Below, in pieces: positions 16,251-24,685 of a stretch of DNA of 64,000 bases; within the stretch, counting starts at the first letter, position 1, and every line of letters starts with the position of its first letter. Position numbers and translations under genes: made by a program. Under the pieces are notes generated by a model that ran no database searches, had not been told where the DNA came from, and was given only the letters and a program-made list of their open reading frames with translations. The stretch is taken from NCBI RefSeq assembly GCF_001294645.1, contig NZ_CP011868.1, positions 4,712,001 to 4,776,000 of the forward strand, given 5' to 3'. The DNA is from Pseudonocardia sp. HH130629-09 (GTDB taxonomy: Bacteria; Actinomycetota; Actinomycetes; Mycobacteriales; Pseudonocardiaceae).

Positions 16251-17723
16251 ATGACCGCCACGACCAGCGAGCACGTCGACGTCCTGATCGTCGGGGCCGG
16301 GGTGTCCGGCATCGGCGCCGCCCACCGGCTCCGCGAGGAGTTCCCGGACCGGAGCTTCGTGCTGCTGGAGGCCCAGGACGCCCCCGGTGGGACCTGGTGG
16401 ACCCACCGCTTCCCCGGGGCCCGCTCCGACAGCGACCTGTTCACCTACGGCTACCGGCACAAGCCGTGGACGGGGCCGTCGATCGCCGCGGGCGCGGAGA
16501 TCCTGGCCTACCTCGACGAGGTCATCGCGGAGGACGACCTGGCCGGGCACATCCGGTACCACCACCGCGTCACCGCTCTGAGCTGGTCGTCGGCGGAGTA
16601 CCGGTGGACCGCGGAGGTGACGCGCACCGACACCGGTGAGACCCTGTCGACGACCGCGTCGTTCCTGTGGATGTGCCAGGGCTACTACAACCACGACGAG
16701 CCCTACACCCCGCAGTGGCCCGGCCTCGAGCAGTACGCGGGGACCGTCGTGCACCCGCAGTCCTGGCCGTCGGACCTCGACGTCACGGGCGCGAAGGTGC
16801 TGGTCATCGGGTCCGGCGCCACCGCGGCGACGGTCGTCCCGGCGACGGCGGCGACCGCCGAGCACGTGACGATGCTGCAGCGCTCGCCGTCGTACTGGTT
16901 CCCCGCGCCGACCGTGCACGACCTCGCGACGATGCTGGAGCCCCTCGACCTGCCCGCCGAGTGGACCCACGAGATCCTGCGCCGCACCTACGTCCAGCAG
17001 CTCGACTGGCTGGCCACCACCGGCCGCGACGACCCGGACGCACTGCACGAGTTCCTGATCGAGTCGATCCGGCCGCTGCTCCCCGAGGGCACCGACATCG
17101 AGAAGCACTTCGTCCCCCGCTACCGCCCCTGGCAGCAGCGCATCGCGTTCGTGCCCGACGGCGACTTCTTCGCCGCGATGCGCGAGGGGAAGGCGTCGGT
17201 CGTCACCGACACCATCGCCCGGTTCACCGAGAAGGGCGTCGAGCTGGACTCCGGGGAGGTCATCGAGGCCGACGTCGTCGTCACCGCGACCGGGTTCGAC
17301 CTGGCCGTGTTCGGCGACATCCCCTTCACCGTCGACGGCGAGCCGGTCGACTTCACCCGCCACGTCACCTGGCGCGGGCTGATGATCGAGGGCATCCCGA
17401 ACATGGCCTACGCCTTCGGCTACTTCCGGCACAGCTGGACGCTGCGGATCGACCTGGTCAACGACCTGATCGGCCGCATCCTCGCGCGCATGGACGAGCG
17501 CCGCCACCAGGTCGTCGTCCCCACCGTCGCACCGCAGGACGCCGACATGCCGCGCCTGCCGTGGGTTTCGGAGGAGAACTTCAACCCCGGCTACATCGGG
17601 CGGTCCGCGCACCGGATGTTCGGCCAGGGCGACCGCGAACCGTGGACCCACATGCACGAGCACGACGTCGACCGGGTCGAGCTGCCGAAGGCCGACCTCG
17701 ACGACGGCCTCCAGTACCGCTGA
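16251..17723 (+). CDS. EthA-like Baeyer-Villiger flavin monooxygenase
   Basis: A 490-residue FAD- and NADPH-dependent enzyme that would insert oxygen next to a ketone to make an ester, or oxidise a sulphur atom. FAD-binding GAGVSG is at residues 15-20, the Baeyer-Villiger fingerprint YAGTVVHPQSWP at 162-173 (Tyr in place of the first Phe) and the second dinucleotide motif GSGATA at 187-192. The overall pattern (GGTWWTHRFPGARSDSD, QGYYNHDE, VTMLQRSPSY, GIPNMAYAFGY) follows mycobacterial EthA, which also has 489 residues. ATG 16251 follows CGGAGGA. The hydrolase gene 70 bases downstream would cleave the ester formed. Confidence 0.92.
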   Translation: MTATTSEHVDVLIVGAGVSGIGAAHRLREEFPDRSFVLLEAQDAPGGTWWTHRFPGARSDSDLFTYGYRHKPWTGPSIAAGAEILAYLDEVIAEDDLAGHIRYHHRVTALSWSSAEYRWTAEVTRTDTGETLSTTASFLWMCQGYYNHDEPYTPQWPGLEQYAGTVVHPQSWPSDLDVTGAKVLVIGSGATAATVVPATAATAEHVTMLQRSPSYWFPAPTVHDLATMLEPLDLPAEWTHEILRRTYVQQLDWLATTGRDDPDALHEFLIESIRPLLPEGTDIEKHFVPRYRPWQQRIAFVPDGDFFAAMREGKASVVTDTIARFTEKGVELDSGEVIEADVVVTATGFDLAVFGDIPFTVDGEPVDFTRHVTWRGLMIEGIPNMAYAFGYFRHSWTLRIDLVNDLIGRILARMDERRHQVVVPTVAPQDADMPRLPWVSEENFNPGYIGRSAHRMFGQGDREPWTHMHEHDVDRVELPKADLDDGLQYR

Positions 17724-17760
17724 GCACCGCCGAGCACCCCTGAGCACCCCTGAGCACCGC
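17721..17760 (+). repeat. four tandem 10-bp repeats starting in the stop codon
   Basis: Units TGAGCACCGC, CGAGCACCCC, TGAGCACCCC and TGAGCACCGC lie head to tail directly from the TGA of the monooxygenase gene. With a 10-base period the TGA at 17721, 17741 and 17751 falls in all three frames, so the array acts as a stop for every frame before the next gene. Confidence 0.8.
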
Positions 17761-17793
17761 CGACCCGACCGCACACCCCCGAGGAGACCCACC

Positions 17794-18603
17794 GTGCCCC
17801 GCATCACCGTGTCCACCGGCGTCGAGCTGCACTACGAGACCGCAGGCGACGGCGACCCGCTGCTCATGATCATGGGGACGTCCGGCGCGATCCCGCTCTG
17901 GGGCGAGCTCGCGCACCGGCTGGCCCAGACCCACCGGGTCATCACCTTCGACAACCGGGGGCTGGGCGGCAGCGACCGCGGGTCCGGGCCGATCACGGTC
18001 GGGTCGATGGTCGCCGACACCTCCGCACTGCTCGACGCCCTGGAGATCCCGCGCGCGCACCTGCTCGGCTGGTCGCTGGGCTCGGCCGTCGCGCAGGAGA
18101 TCGCGCTGACCCGCCCCGGGCAGGTCGCCTCGCAGGTCCTCTACGGCACCTGGGGCCGCACCGACGGCTTCCAGCGCGCGGTGCTGAGCGCGCTGCGCCT
18201 GCCCTACGTGCACCGCGACATGGAGTCCGCGCTGACCGCATCGGGGCTCGCGTTCTCCCCGCAGGCACTCGACGACCCGAACGTGGGCGCGCTGCTGGAG
18301 GCGCTGCTGCCGGCGTTCCCGCAGGACGAGGCACAGATGCAGGTGACCGTCGAGCAGTGGGACGCCGACCTCGACCACGACACCCTCGACCGGCTGGACG
18401 CGATCACGGCACCGACGCTGGTCGCGGTGGGCGAGCAGGACCTGCTGACCCCGCCCTGGCAGTCCCGCGCGGTGGCCGAGCGCATCCCGGACGCCCGCTT
18501 CGAGCTGGTGACCGGGCCGGGGTCGAGCCACTGCATGCACCTGGAGCGGCCCGAGGACCTGACGAAGCTGGTCACCGGGTTCCTCGGCCAACAGCGGATC
18601 TGA
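17794..18603 (+). CDS. alpha/beta-fold hydrolase
   Basis: A 269-residue soluble hydrolase of the esterase/haloperoxidase type. The nucleophile elbow GWSLGS holds Ser near 92, the strand FDNRGLGGSD is typical, the acid is in VGEQDLLTP near 212 and the catalytic His lies in SSHCMHLERPEDL near 248-251. GTG 17794 follows GAGGAGA. Placed behind the Baeyer-Villiger enzyme, it most likely hydrolyses the ester product to an alcohol and an acid, completing a ketone-degradation route. The operon ends at the hairpin after 18603. Confidence 0.88.
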   Translation: MPRITVSTGVELHYETAGDGDPLLMIMGTSGAIPLWGELAHRLAQTHRVITFDNRGLGGSDRGSGPITVGSMVADTSALLDALEIPRAHLLGWSLGSAVAQEIALTRPGQVASQVLYGTWGRTDGFQRAVLSALRLPYVHRDMESALTASGLAFSPQALDDPNVGALLEALLPAFPQDEAQMQVTVEQWDADLDHDTLDRLDAITAPTLVAVGEQDLLTPPWQSRAVAERIPDARFELVTGPGSSHCMHLERPEDLTKLVTGFLGQQRI

Positions 18604-18610
18604 GCGGAGC

Positions 18611-18636
18611 GGCCGGGCGGGCCTCCCCGCCCGGCC
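18611..18636. terminator. bidirectional terminator hairpin
   Basis: GGCCGGGCGGG (18611-18621) and CCCGCCCGGCC (18626-18636) pair perfectly over a CCTC loop, between the stops of the hydrolase gene and the convergent AraC gene. Confidence 0.65.
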
Positions 18637-18641
18637 GGCCC

Positions 18642-19577
18642 TCAGGACTCGCGGTGCGCCTTCGGCGACCGCCCGAACCGGGTCCGGAAGGCCCGGCTGA
18701 ACGCCGCCGGGTCCGGCATGCCCCATCGGGCGCCGATCGCGCCGACCCCGACGTGCGCGAGCTCGGGGCGGCGCAGGTCGGCCCAGGCGCCCTGGAGCCG
18801 TTCCTCCCGGATCGCCCCGGCCACCGTGGTCCCCTCCTCGGCGAACAGCTTGTGCAGGTAGCTGACCGAGATCGCACAGGCGGCCGCCACCCCGGCGGGG
18901 TCGAGGTCCCGGTCGGCGATGTGCTCGCGGATGAACCCGCGGGCCCGGGTGACGTGCAGGTTCTCCGGCACCGCCGCCGGCACGGTGCTGCGCACCAGCG
19001 CGACGAACACGTCCCCGATGGTGCGGGCGACGGCCTCCTGGGCGGCCTCGGGCACGTCGTCGCCGATCGCGCGGTTCAGCGACGACAGCAGCGGCGGGAG
19101 CATCGCGCCGATGCCACGCCGGCCGTCGAAGGTGATCGCGGTGACGGCGGCGGTCTCGGCGGCCGACAGCGGCAGGGAGCCCTTCGGGTGCAGGCAGACC
19201 TGGTACTCGAAGCAGTCCGAGGTGACGAAGGTGAACGGCCGGCTGCTGTCGTAGATCACGAACTCGCCGGGGCCGATCACCGCCTCCCGCCCGTCCTGGA
19301 CGACCAGGGTGCGTCCACGGCGGGCGAGCGCGATCTGGAGGAAGTCCTCGTCTGCGGAACGAACTTGCCGTACAGTCCTGTCGAAGCGGTGCGGAACCGA
19401 GGCTATCCGCCGCAGGTGAGTACCCGCGACGGACGCCGCCGTCACTCGTCCGGAGACCAGGCCGCCGGTGGAGGGCCTGACGTCGAGGGGCACGAACTGG
19501 TCGCAGACCGTCGAGCGCCAGAAGTCCAACCGGTCGGTCTCGGCCACGGTGGTGGTGTCGAGCGTGACCAAAGCCAT
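18642..19577 (-). CDS. AraC-family regulator with FeaR/AraC-like ligand domain
   Basis: A 311-residue regulator. The N-terminal 190 residues resemble the AraC-binding domain of FeaR/NphR-type activators (DRLDFWRSTVCDQFVPLDV, GRTLVVQDGREAVIGPGEFVIYDSSRPFTF read for its GEFVIYDSSRPF core). The C-terminus carries two helix-turn-helix units, DPAGVAAACAISVSYLHKLFAEEG and the AraC signature WGMPDPAAFSRAFRTRFGRSPKAHR. ATG 19577 gives the usual length. It is the last gene of a minus-strand run with the CBS, reductase, ferredoxin and molybdoenzyme genes, 22 bases behind the CBS gene, so it may control that operon. Confidence 0.85.
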   Translation of the reverse strand: MALVTLDTTTVAETDRLDFWRSTVCDQFVPLDVRPSTGGLVSGRVTAASVAGTHLRRIASVPHRFDRTVRQVRSADEDFLQIALARRGRTLVVQDGREAVIGPGEFVIYDSSRPFTFVTSDCFEYQVCLHPKGSLPLSAAETAAVTAITFDGRRGIGAMLPPLLSSLNRAIGDDVPEAAQEAVARTIGDVFVALVRSTVPAAVPENLHVTRARGFIREHIADRDLDPAGVAAACAISVSYLHKLFAEEGTTVAGAIREERLQGAWADLRRPELAHVGVGAIGARWGMPDPAAFSRAFRTRFGRSPKAHRES

Positions 19578-19599
19578 ACCCGAGCATCGCACGCGCACG

Positions 19600-20055
19600 T
19601 CACGATCGTGTAGCTCCGATGTGAGGAACGCGTTCCGCGGCGCGCGCCCGGACCCCTTCGTCCGTGCAGAACCCGGCCCCCGAGCGCTTGAGACAGAGCA
19701 GGCCCAGCAGCCGGCCCCGGTAGTCGACGACGGCCAGGCGCCGCCGGCCGGCCCCGGCCATCGCGCCCCGTACGGACTCGGCGTCGGCGGCCGGGGCGAC
19801 GGTCCGGCCGGAGAGCCCACCGAGCCAGCGCACCGGCGCGGCGGCGGGGCGCCCCTCCAGGTCGGCCCGCTCGACGACGGTGAGCAGCACCCCCCGGTCG
19901 ACGACGAGCAGCGCGTGCACGTGGCCGTCGCGCAGGGCCTCGCGTGCCTGGTGCACCGTGGTGGTGCGCCCGCAGGTCTTCGGGCAGCCGATCATCGCCC
20001 GCCCGACCGTGCCCGGCGACCACCCGCCGCCGGGCCCCGCGGCCGGGGCGCTCAT
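19600..20055 (-). CDS. CBS-domain protein
   Basis: A 151-residue soluble protein with a pair of CBS-like repeats: MIGCPKTCGRTTTVHQAREALRDGHVHALLVVDRG (core HVHALLVVDRGVLLTVV) and a second half with GAGRRRLAVVDYRGRLLGLL. CBS pairs bind adenine nucleotides and regulate partner proteins. There is no attached enzyme domain. Its ATG overlaps the stop of the ferredoxin reductase gene as ATGA, which ties it to the electron-transfer operon. It might report on nucleotide or redox state, which is inference only. Confidence 0.78.
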   Translation of the reverse strand: MSAPAAGPGGGWSPGTVGRAMIGCPKTCGRTTTVHQAREALRDGHVHALLVVDRGVLLTVVERADLEGRPAAAPVRWLGGLSGRTVAPAADAESVRGAMAGAGRRRLAVVDYRGRLLGLLCLKRSGAGFCTDEGVRARAAERVPHIGATRS

Positions 20056-21026
20056 GCCGCGTCGCTCGAGTGGCCGGGCACGACCGGCAGGTCCGGTCGC
20101 ACCAGCGGGACGAGGTTGTTGACCGCCAGCGCGGCCTCGCCGAACCCGACCGAGATGAGCCGGACCTTGCCCTCGAAGTCGGTGATGTCCCCGGCCGCGA
20201 ACACCCGCGGCAGCGTGGTGCGCATGGACCGGTCGACGGCGATGTGGCGCCGGCTCATCCCGATCCCCCAGCTCGACAGCGCGGCCAGGTCGGCCTTGAA
20301 GCCGAGCGCGGCCACGAGCTCGTCGACCTTCAGCGTCTCGACGCCGTCCGGGCCGGCGACGTCGACCTCGGCCACCCGGTCGTCGCCGCGGACGTCGGCG
20401 ACCTCGTAGGGGGTCAGGATCCGCACCGAGGAGGCACGCAGCTCGGTGACACTGCGCTCGTGCGCGCGGAAGGCGTCGCGCCGGTGCACCAGGGTGACCG
20501 ACGCGGCCAGCGGCTCCAGGCACAGCGCCCAGTCCACCGCGGAGTCCCCGCCGCCCACGATCAGCACGTCCCTGCCGGTCAGCTCGGCCGGGCGCGGCAC
20601 GGCGTAGCGCAGCCCGCGTCCGACGTAGTCGCCGCCCGCGGGCAGCGGGCGCGGCGTGAACCGGCCCATCCCGCCGGTGACCAGCAACGCGCCCGCCCGG
20701 ATCCGCACGCCGCGGTCGGTGGTGACGGCGACGCCGTCGTCGAACTGCTCCAGCCCGACGGCGTCGTGCCCGAGCAGGTAGGTCGGTTCGGCCAGGGCCG
20801 CCTGCTCGATCAGGGAGTCGACCAGGTCCTGGGCGCGGACCCGGGGGAAGCCGGCGACGTCGAACACCGGCTTCTCCGGGTAGAGCACCGACATCTGCCC
20901 GCCGAGCTGGTCCAGGGCGTCGACGACGACCACCGACAGCCCGCGGAAGCCGGCGTAGTAGGTGGCGTAGAGCCCGGTCGGTCCGGCACCGACGACGACC
21001 AGGTCCGCGCTGAGCTCGCCGCTCAC
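20052..21026 (-). CDS. ferredoxin-NADP reductase, thioredoxin-reductase-like type
   Basis: A 324-residue FAD enzyme that passes electrons between NADPH and ferredoxin. FAD motif GAGPTG is at 13-18 and the NADPH motif [11 protein letters not shown] near 158. The C-terminal FAD contact [28 protein letters not shown] (core [11 protein letters not shown]) is typical of the YumC-type ferredoxin reductases, and the CxxC pair of thioredoxin reductases is absent. GTG 21026 overlaps the ferredoxin stop as GTGA. The ferredoxin next to it is its obvious partner, and the molybdoenzyme upstream is the probable end acceptor or donor. Confidence 0.9.
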   Translation of the reverse strand: MSGELSADLVVVGAGPTGLYATYYAGFRGLSVVVVDALDQLGGQMSVLYPEKPVFDVAGFPRVRAQDLVDSLIEQAALAEPTYLLGHDAVGLEQFDDGVAVTTDRGVRIRAGALLVTGGMGRFTPRPLPAGGDYVGRGLRYAVPRPAELTGRDVLIVGGGDSAVDWALCLEPLAASVTLVHRRDAFRAHERSVTELRASSVRILTPYEVADVRGDDRVAEVDVAGPDGVETLKVDELVAALGFKADLAALSSWGIGMSRRHIAVDRSMRTTLPRVFAAGDITDFEGKVRLISVGFGEAALAVNNLVPLVRPDLPVVPGHSSDAA

Positions 21027-21337
21027 CGGGGCTTCCGCGCAGCGACGATCGGGTGGTCGCCGTCGGCGGGGTCGGCGTCCTCGCCACCGCCGGAGAAGCC
21101 CTGCTCGCGTACGAACAGCGCGTTCGCCTCGACGAAGTCGAGCTGTTCGGCGGGCATCTTGTGCTCCCAGTGGATGGCCTCGCTGGGGCAGGCGGGCATG
21201 CACTTGCCGCAGTCGACGCACTCGTCGGGATGGATGTACATCATCCGCTCCCCCGGGTAGATGCAGTCGACCGGGCACTCCTCCATACAGGCACGGTCCT
21301 GCACGTCGATGCAGGCTTCGGTGACGACGTAGGCCAC
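21023..21337 (-). CDS. fdxA: seven-iron ferredoxin, FdxA type
   Basis: A 104-residue ferredoxin with one 3Fe-4S and one 4Fe-4S cluster. Cysteines at 9, 17, 21 and 25 (CxxxxxxxC...CPVDC) and at 40, 43, 46 and 50 ([11 protein letters not shown]) are spaced as in mycobacterial FdxA, and [17 protein letters not shown] and [11 protein letters not shown] match that family. ATG 21337 is used; the upstream bases GGAAAGAC give a moderate ribosome site. It is followed with overlap by its reductase gene. Seven-iron ferredoxins also serve actinomycete P450 enzymes, so this pair could feed the P450 genes elsewhere in the window. Confidence 0.92.
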   Translation of the reverse strand: MAYVVTEACIDVQDRACMEECPVDCIYPGERMMYIHPDECVDCGKCMPACPSEAIHWEHKMPAEQLDFVEANALFVREQGFSGGGEDADPADGDHPIVAARKPR

Positions 21338-21384
21338 GGGGTCTTTCCTCCGATGTGGACGGTGGTGACAGGTGGGTGGGCGAC

Positions 21385-21410
21385 CCGGCCGGAGAGGGGG
21401 CTCCGGCCGG
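21385..21410 (-). terminator. hairpin between ferredoxin and molybdoenzyme genes
   Basis: CCGGCCGGAG (21385-21394) and CTCCGGCCGG (21401-21410) form a perfect 10-bp stem nine bases after the molybdoenzyme stop. It could end most transcripts and set a lower level for the ferredoxin operon. Confidence 0.5.
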
Positions 21411-21418
21411 ACCGCGGC

Positions 21419-23578
21419 TCAGGCGGTCTCGACCTCGACGAGGGTGTCGGAGAACGTGGGCGCGTTGCCCAGGTCGCCGAACACCGTCGGGTTGACGGCG
21501 GCCAGGGTGGAACCCGCCTTGGAGTTCTTCCGCCAGCCGCCCATCGGGCTGACGACCACGCCGGGGGACACGGTGTCCTGCAGCGAGGCGAGCACGGTGA
21601 ACTCACCGCGGTCGTTGAACACCCGCACCGGGGACCCGTCGGTGATGCCGCGGGCGGCGGCGTCGTCCGGGTGCACGATCAGGGTGTGCTCGTTCGCGAC
21701 GCGGCGGTGGAACTCGTGGCTGCCGAAGCTGGAGTTCACGAACGCGTGCGACTTGGGCGTGAGCAGGTTCAGCGGGTAGCGCGCCGCCAGCTCCGGGTCC
21801 GCCGCGGCGGACTCGCGCGGCGGGATGTAGTGCGGCAGCGGGTCGACCGGCTCGCCGGGCTGGTGGTCGTTGGAGCCCTGCCGGAACAGCGGGACGACGA
21901 AGTTGCCGCCCGCCGCGGCGGAGGAGACGAACTCGACCTTGCCCGACGGCGTCGGGAAACCGCCCTCCGCGTGCGGGGCGTAGGCGTCCGGGGCGGGGAC
22001 GTTGAGCCGCTGCCAGCCCTGCTCCTTCAGCGACTCGACGGTGATCCCCTCCATGTGCGGGTGGGACCAGTCGAACGCCTCGGCGATCATCTCGGCGTCG
22101 GTGCGGCGGAAGACCGGGTCGTCGAAGCCCATCGCGGCCGCGATCCGGCGGAACATCTCGGTGTTCGGGACGGCCTCGCCGAGCGGCTCGATCGACTGGT
22201 GGTTGTAGGTCACGTAGAGGTGGCCCCAGGAGAACATGATGTCGTCCTGCTCGATCTGCGTCGTGGCCGGCAGGACGATGTCGGCGTACTCCGCGGTGTC
22301 GGTCATGAACTGCTCCGACACGACCGTGAACAGGTCCTCGCGCTGCAGCCCCGCGATCAACCGGTCCTGGTCGGGGGTGGTGACGACCGGGTTGGAGTTG
22401 TAGACGAACAGGCCCTTGATCGGCGGCCCGGCCGGCACGTCACCGGACAGCGCGGCACCGAGCCGGTACTGGTTGATGACGCGGGTGCCCGGGGTCAGCA
22501 TCTCCGGGTGCATGAAGGCGCCCCAGTTGACCGGGAACGCCCACAGCGGCAGCTGCAGGATCCCACCGCCGGGCTTGCGCCAGGCGCCGACGAGGCCGGG
22601 CAGGCAGGACAGCGCGCGCACGGTCTGGCCGCCGCCCGCGTGCCGCTCGACGGCGACGCCGATCCGGATCACCGACGGCTGGGCGCCGGCGTACTCGCGG
22701 GCCAGCGTGCGGATGGTCTCGGCGGGCACGCCGGTCTCGGACTCGGCCCACTCGGGGGTGTAGCGGGGCACGCGCTCGGCGAACTCGTCGTAGCCGACGG
22801 TGTGGTTCGCGATGTAGTCGTCGTCGGTCAGGCCCTCGGCGATGATCACGTTCGCCATGGCCAGTGCGAGGGCGCCGTCGGTGCCGGGGCGGATCGCGAT
22901 GTGCTGGTCGGCGGCGGCCGCGGTGCGGGTGCGGACCGGGTCGACGACGACGACCTTCGCCCCGTTCTTCTTCGCCTTCGCGATGTAGGGCCACAGGTGC
23001 AGGTTGGTGCTCATGATGTTGCACGCCCACACCAGGATGAACTTGGAGTGCACGAGGCTCTCCGGGTCCACGCCGGCGGTGTCGCCGATGGTCATGGCGT
23101 AGGCGGTGCAGGAGCCGGAGTCGCAGTAGGTGCGTTCGGCGACGGTGGCGCCCAGCTTGGCGAAGAACGGATCGCCGACGTTCAGGCCGTTGAGGATGCC
23201 CTGGGTGCCCAGGTAGCTCACCGGCATGACGGCCTCGGGACCGTGCTCGTCGGCGATCGCCCGGAACCGGGTCGCGATCTCGGTGACGGCGTCGTCCCAG
23301 CTGATCCGCTCGAAGCGGCCGCTGCCCTTCGGTCCGGTCCGGCGCATCGGGAACAGCACGCGGCCCGGGTCGTAGACCCGGTCCAGGTAGTTGTTGACCT
23401 TCACGCACAGACCGCCGTTGGTGTACGGGTGGTCCGGGTCACCGACGACCGAGGTGGCCTTCCCCTCGCCGTCGACGGTCACCAGCATCGCGCAGGTGTC
23501 CGGGCAGTCCTGCGGACAGGCGGCCTTGACCACCTTCTCCGTCACGGTGGTCGCCGGGGCCTCGTGCGTCGCGGTCAT
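21419..23578 (-). CDS. molybdopterin-dependent oxidoreductase, DMSO-reductase family
   Basis: A 719-residue enzyme binding a bis-molybdopterin cofactor and one 4Fe-4S cluster. Cysteines 21, 25, 29 and 58 (CPQDCPDTC...GGLCVK) form the cluster site. GSGRFERISWDDAVTEIATRF, the pterin-site stretches VWACNIMSTNLHLWP and VVDPVRTRTAAAADQHIAIRPGTDGALALAMA (core VVDPVRTRTA), YNSNPVVTTPDQ and the C-terminal beta-barrel with SPMGGWRKNSKAG are all in order. TYCDSGSCTAYAMT near 150-163 is the probable molybdenum-ligand loop. There is no Tat signal, so it is cytoplasmic and soluble. The ferredoxin and reductase genes downstream probably connect it to NADPH. The substrate is not identifiable. Confidence 0.9.
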   Translation of the reverse strand: MTATHEAPATTVTEKVVKAACPQDCPDTCAMLVTVDGEGKATSVVGDPDHPYTNGGLCVKVNNYLDRVYDPGRVLFPMRRTGPKGSGRFERISWDDAVTEIATRFRAIADEHGPEAVMPVSYLGTQGILNGLNVGDPFFAKLGATVAERTYCDSGSCTAYAMTIGDTAGVDPESLVHSKFILVWACNIMSTNLHLWPYIAKAKKNGAKVVVVDPVRTRTAAAADQHIAIRPGTDGALALAMANVIIAEGLTDDDYIANHTVGYDEFAERVPRYTPEWAESETGVPAETIRTLAREYAGAQPSVIRIGVAVERHAGGGQTVRALSCLPGLVGAWRKPGGGILQLPLWAFPVNWGAFMHPEMLTPGTRVINQYRLGAALSGDVPAGPPIKGLFVYNSNPVVTTPDQDRLIAGLQREDLFTVVSEQFMTDTAEYADIVLPATTQIEQDDIMFSWGHLYVTYNHQSIEPLGEAVPNTEMFRRIAAAMGFDDPVFRRTDAEMIAEAFDWSHPHMEGITVESLKEQGWQRLNVPAPDAYAPHAEGGFPTPSGKVEFVSSAAAGGNFVVPLFRQGSNDHQPGEPVDPLPHYIPPRESAAADPELAARYPLNLLTPKSHAFVNSSFGSHEFHRRVANEHTLIVHPDDAAARGITDGSPVRVFNDRGEFTVLASLQDTVSPGVVVSPMGGWRKNSKAGSTLAAVNPTVFGDLGNAPTFSDTLVEVETA

Positions 23579-23648
23579 GGATGCTCCTCGCCTCGTGGTG
23601 GGATGGCGTCGCCCACGAGACTGGCCGCCCGACGACCTGCGGTCTTGG

Positions 23649-23697
23649 CCCGGGGAGCACACCCGTTGTCCCGGGGAGCACAACCGCGCTCCCCGGG
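23649..23697 (-). promoter_or_regulatory. competing hairpins before the molybdoenzyme gene
   Basis: CCCGGGGAGC occurs twice in direct orientation (23649-23658 and 23670-23679), and its exact complement GCTCCCCGGG is at 23688-23697. Either copy can pair with the third element, so two exclusive stem-loops are possible in the leader. This may be a terminator for the upstream dehydrogenase gene or a regulatory leader of the molybdoenzyme gene. Confidence 0.45.
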
Positions 23698-23713
23698 GTC
23701 CGGGGCAGGTGAC

Positions 23714-24559
23714 TCAGGAGTAGGTGTAGAAGCCGCGCCCGGCCTTCTTGCCGAGCAGCCCGGCGTCGACCATGCGGGCCAGCAGCGGCGGCGGCGCGTA
23801 CAGCGGCTCCTTGAACTCCGCGTACATCGACTCGGCGACGGCCTGCACGGTGTCCAGGCCGATCAGGTCGGACAGCGCGAGCGGGCCCTGCGGGTGCGCG
23901 CAGCCGCGGACCAGTCCCTCATCGATGTCCTCGGCGGTGGCGAAGCCGGACTCCATCATCCGAATCGCCGACAGCAGGAACGGCACCAGCAGCGCGTTGA
24001 CGACGAACCCGGCGCGGTCCTGGCAGTCGATCGCCTTCTTGCCGAGCCCCTCCTCGACGAAGGTGCGGGCGGTGGCGAGCGTGTCGTCGGCGGTCATCAG
24101 GCTCGGGACGAGCTCGACCAACGACAGCACCGGCACCGGGTTGAAGAAGTGGATGCCGACGACCTTCTCCGGCCGCTTCGTCGCCACCGCCAGCTTCATG
24201 ATCGGGATGGACGACGTGTTCGACGCCAGCACCGCATCGGTGTCGGTGACGAGCCGGTCCAGCTCCCGGAAGACGCCGGTCTTGAGGGCCTCGTCCTCGG
24301 CGATCGCCTCGACGACGAGCTCCCGGTCGGCCAGCGCGTCCAGGCCCTCGATCACCTCGATGCGGGCCAGGACCTCCTCCGCCGAGTCGATCCGGCCGCG
24401 CTTCTCCGCCCGGGCCAGCGACGACTCCAGCCGCGCCCGGCCGGCCTCCACGGCGGCGGCGGAGGTCTCCACGACCCGCACGCCGTACCCGGCCCGTGCC
24501 GCGACCTCCGCGATCCCGGATCCCATCTGGCCGCAGCCGACGACGCCTACGCGCTCCAT
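23714..24559 (-). CDS. 3-hydroxybutyryl-CoA / 3-hydroxyacyl-CoA dehydrogenase, FadB2 type
   Basis: A 281-residue NAD(P)-dependent enzyme oxidising 3-hydroxyacyl-CoA to 3-oxoacyl-CoA in fatty acid or butyrate metabolism. The Rossmann motif GCGQMGSG is at residues 8-15, SNTSSIPI and HFFNPVPVLSLVELV carry the catalytic Ser-His region, and DRAGFVVNALLVPFL starts the C-terminal helical dimer domain with the DxGLV..G..HPQGPLALSDLIGLD signature. Its length equals mycobacterial FadB2. ATG 24559 is used. It stands alone with no other beta-oxidation gene next to it. Confidence 0.9.
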   Translation of the reverse strand: MERVGVVGCGQMGSGIAEVAARAGYGVRVVETSAAAVEAGRARLESSLARAEKRGRIDSAEEVLARIEVIEGLDALADRELVVEAIAEDEALKTGVFRELDRLVTDTDAVLASNTSSIPIMKLAVATKRPEKVVGIHFFNPVPVLSLVELVPSLMTADDTLATARTFVEEGLGKKAIDCQDRAGFVVNALLVPFLLSAIRMMESGFATAEDIDEGLVRGCAHPQGPLALSDLIGLDTVQAVAESMYAEFKEPLYAPPPLLARMVDAGLLGKKAGRGFYTYS

Positions 24560-24685
24560 GAGCACCTCGTTCCCTCGCACGCGTCCCGGGATCTCCGGGA
24601 CACCGACGGTCGACGACCTCCGTCGTCGTCGGACCGTGCACAACCCTGCCCGCAGGGCGTGTCCGGGCGCACGCGGGGCGTCGGC

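Noticed and set aside
20052..21026. Thioredoxin reductase
   Set aside because: No CxxC redox pair between the two nucleotide-binding motifs, and the gene overlaps a ferredoxin gene.
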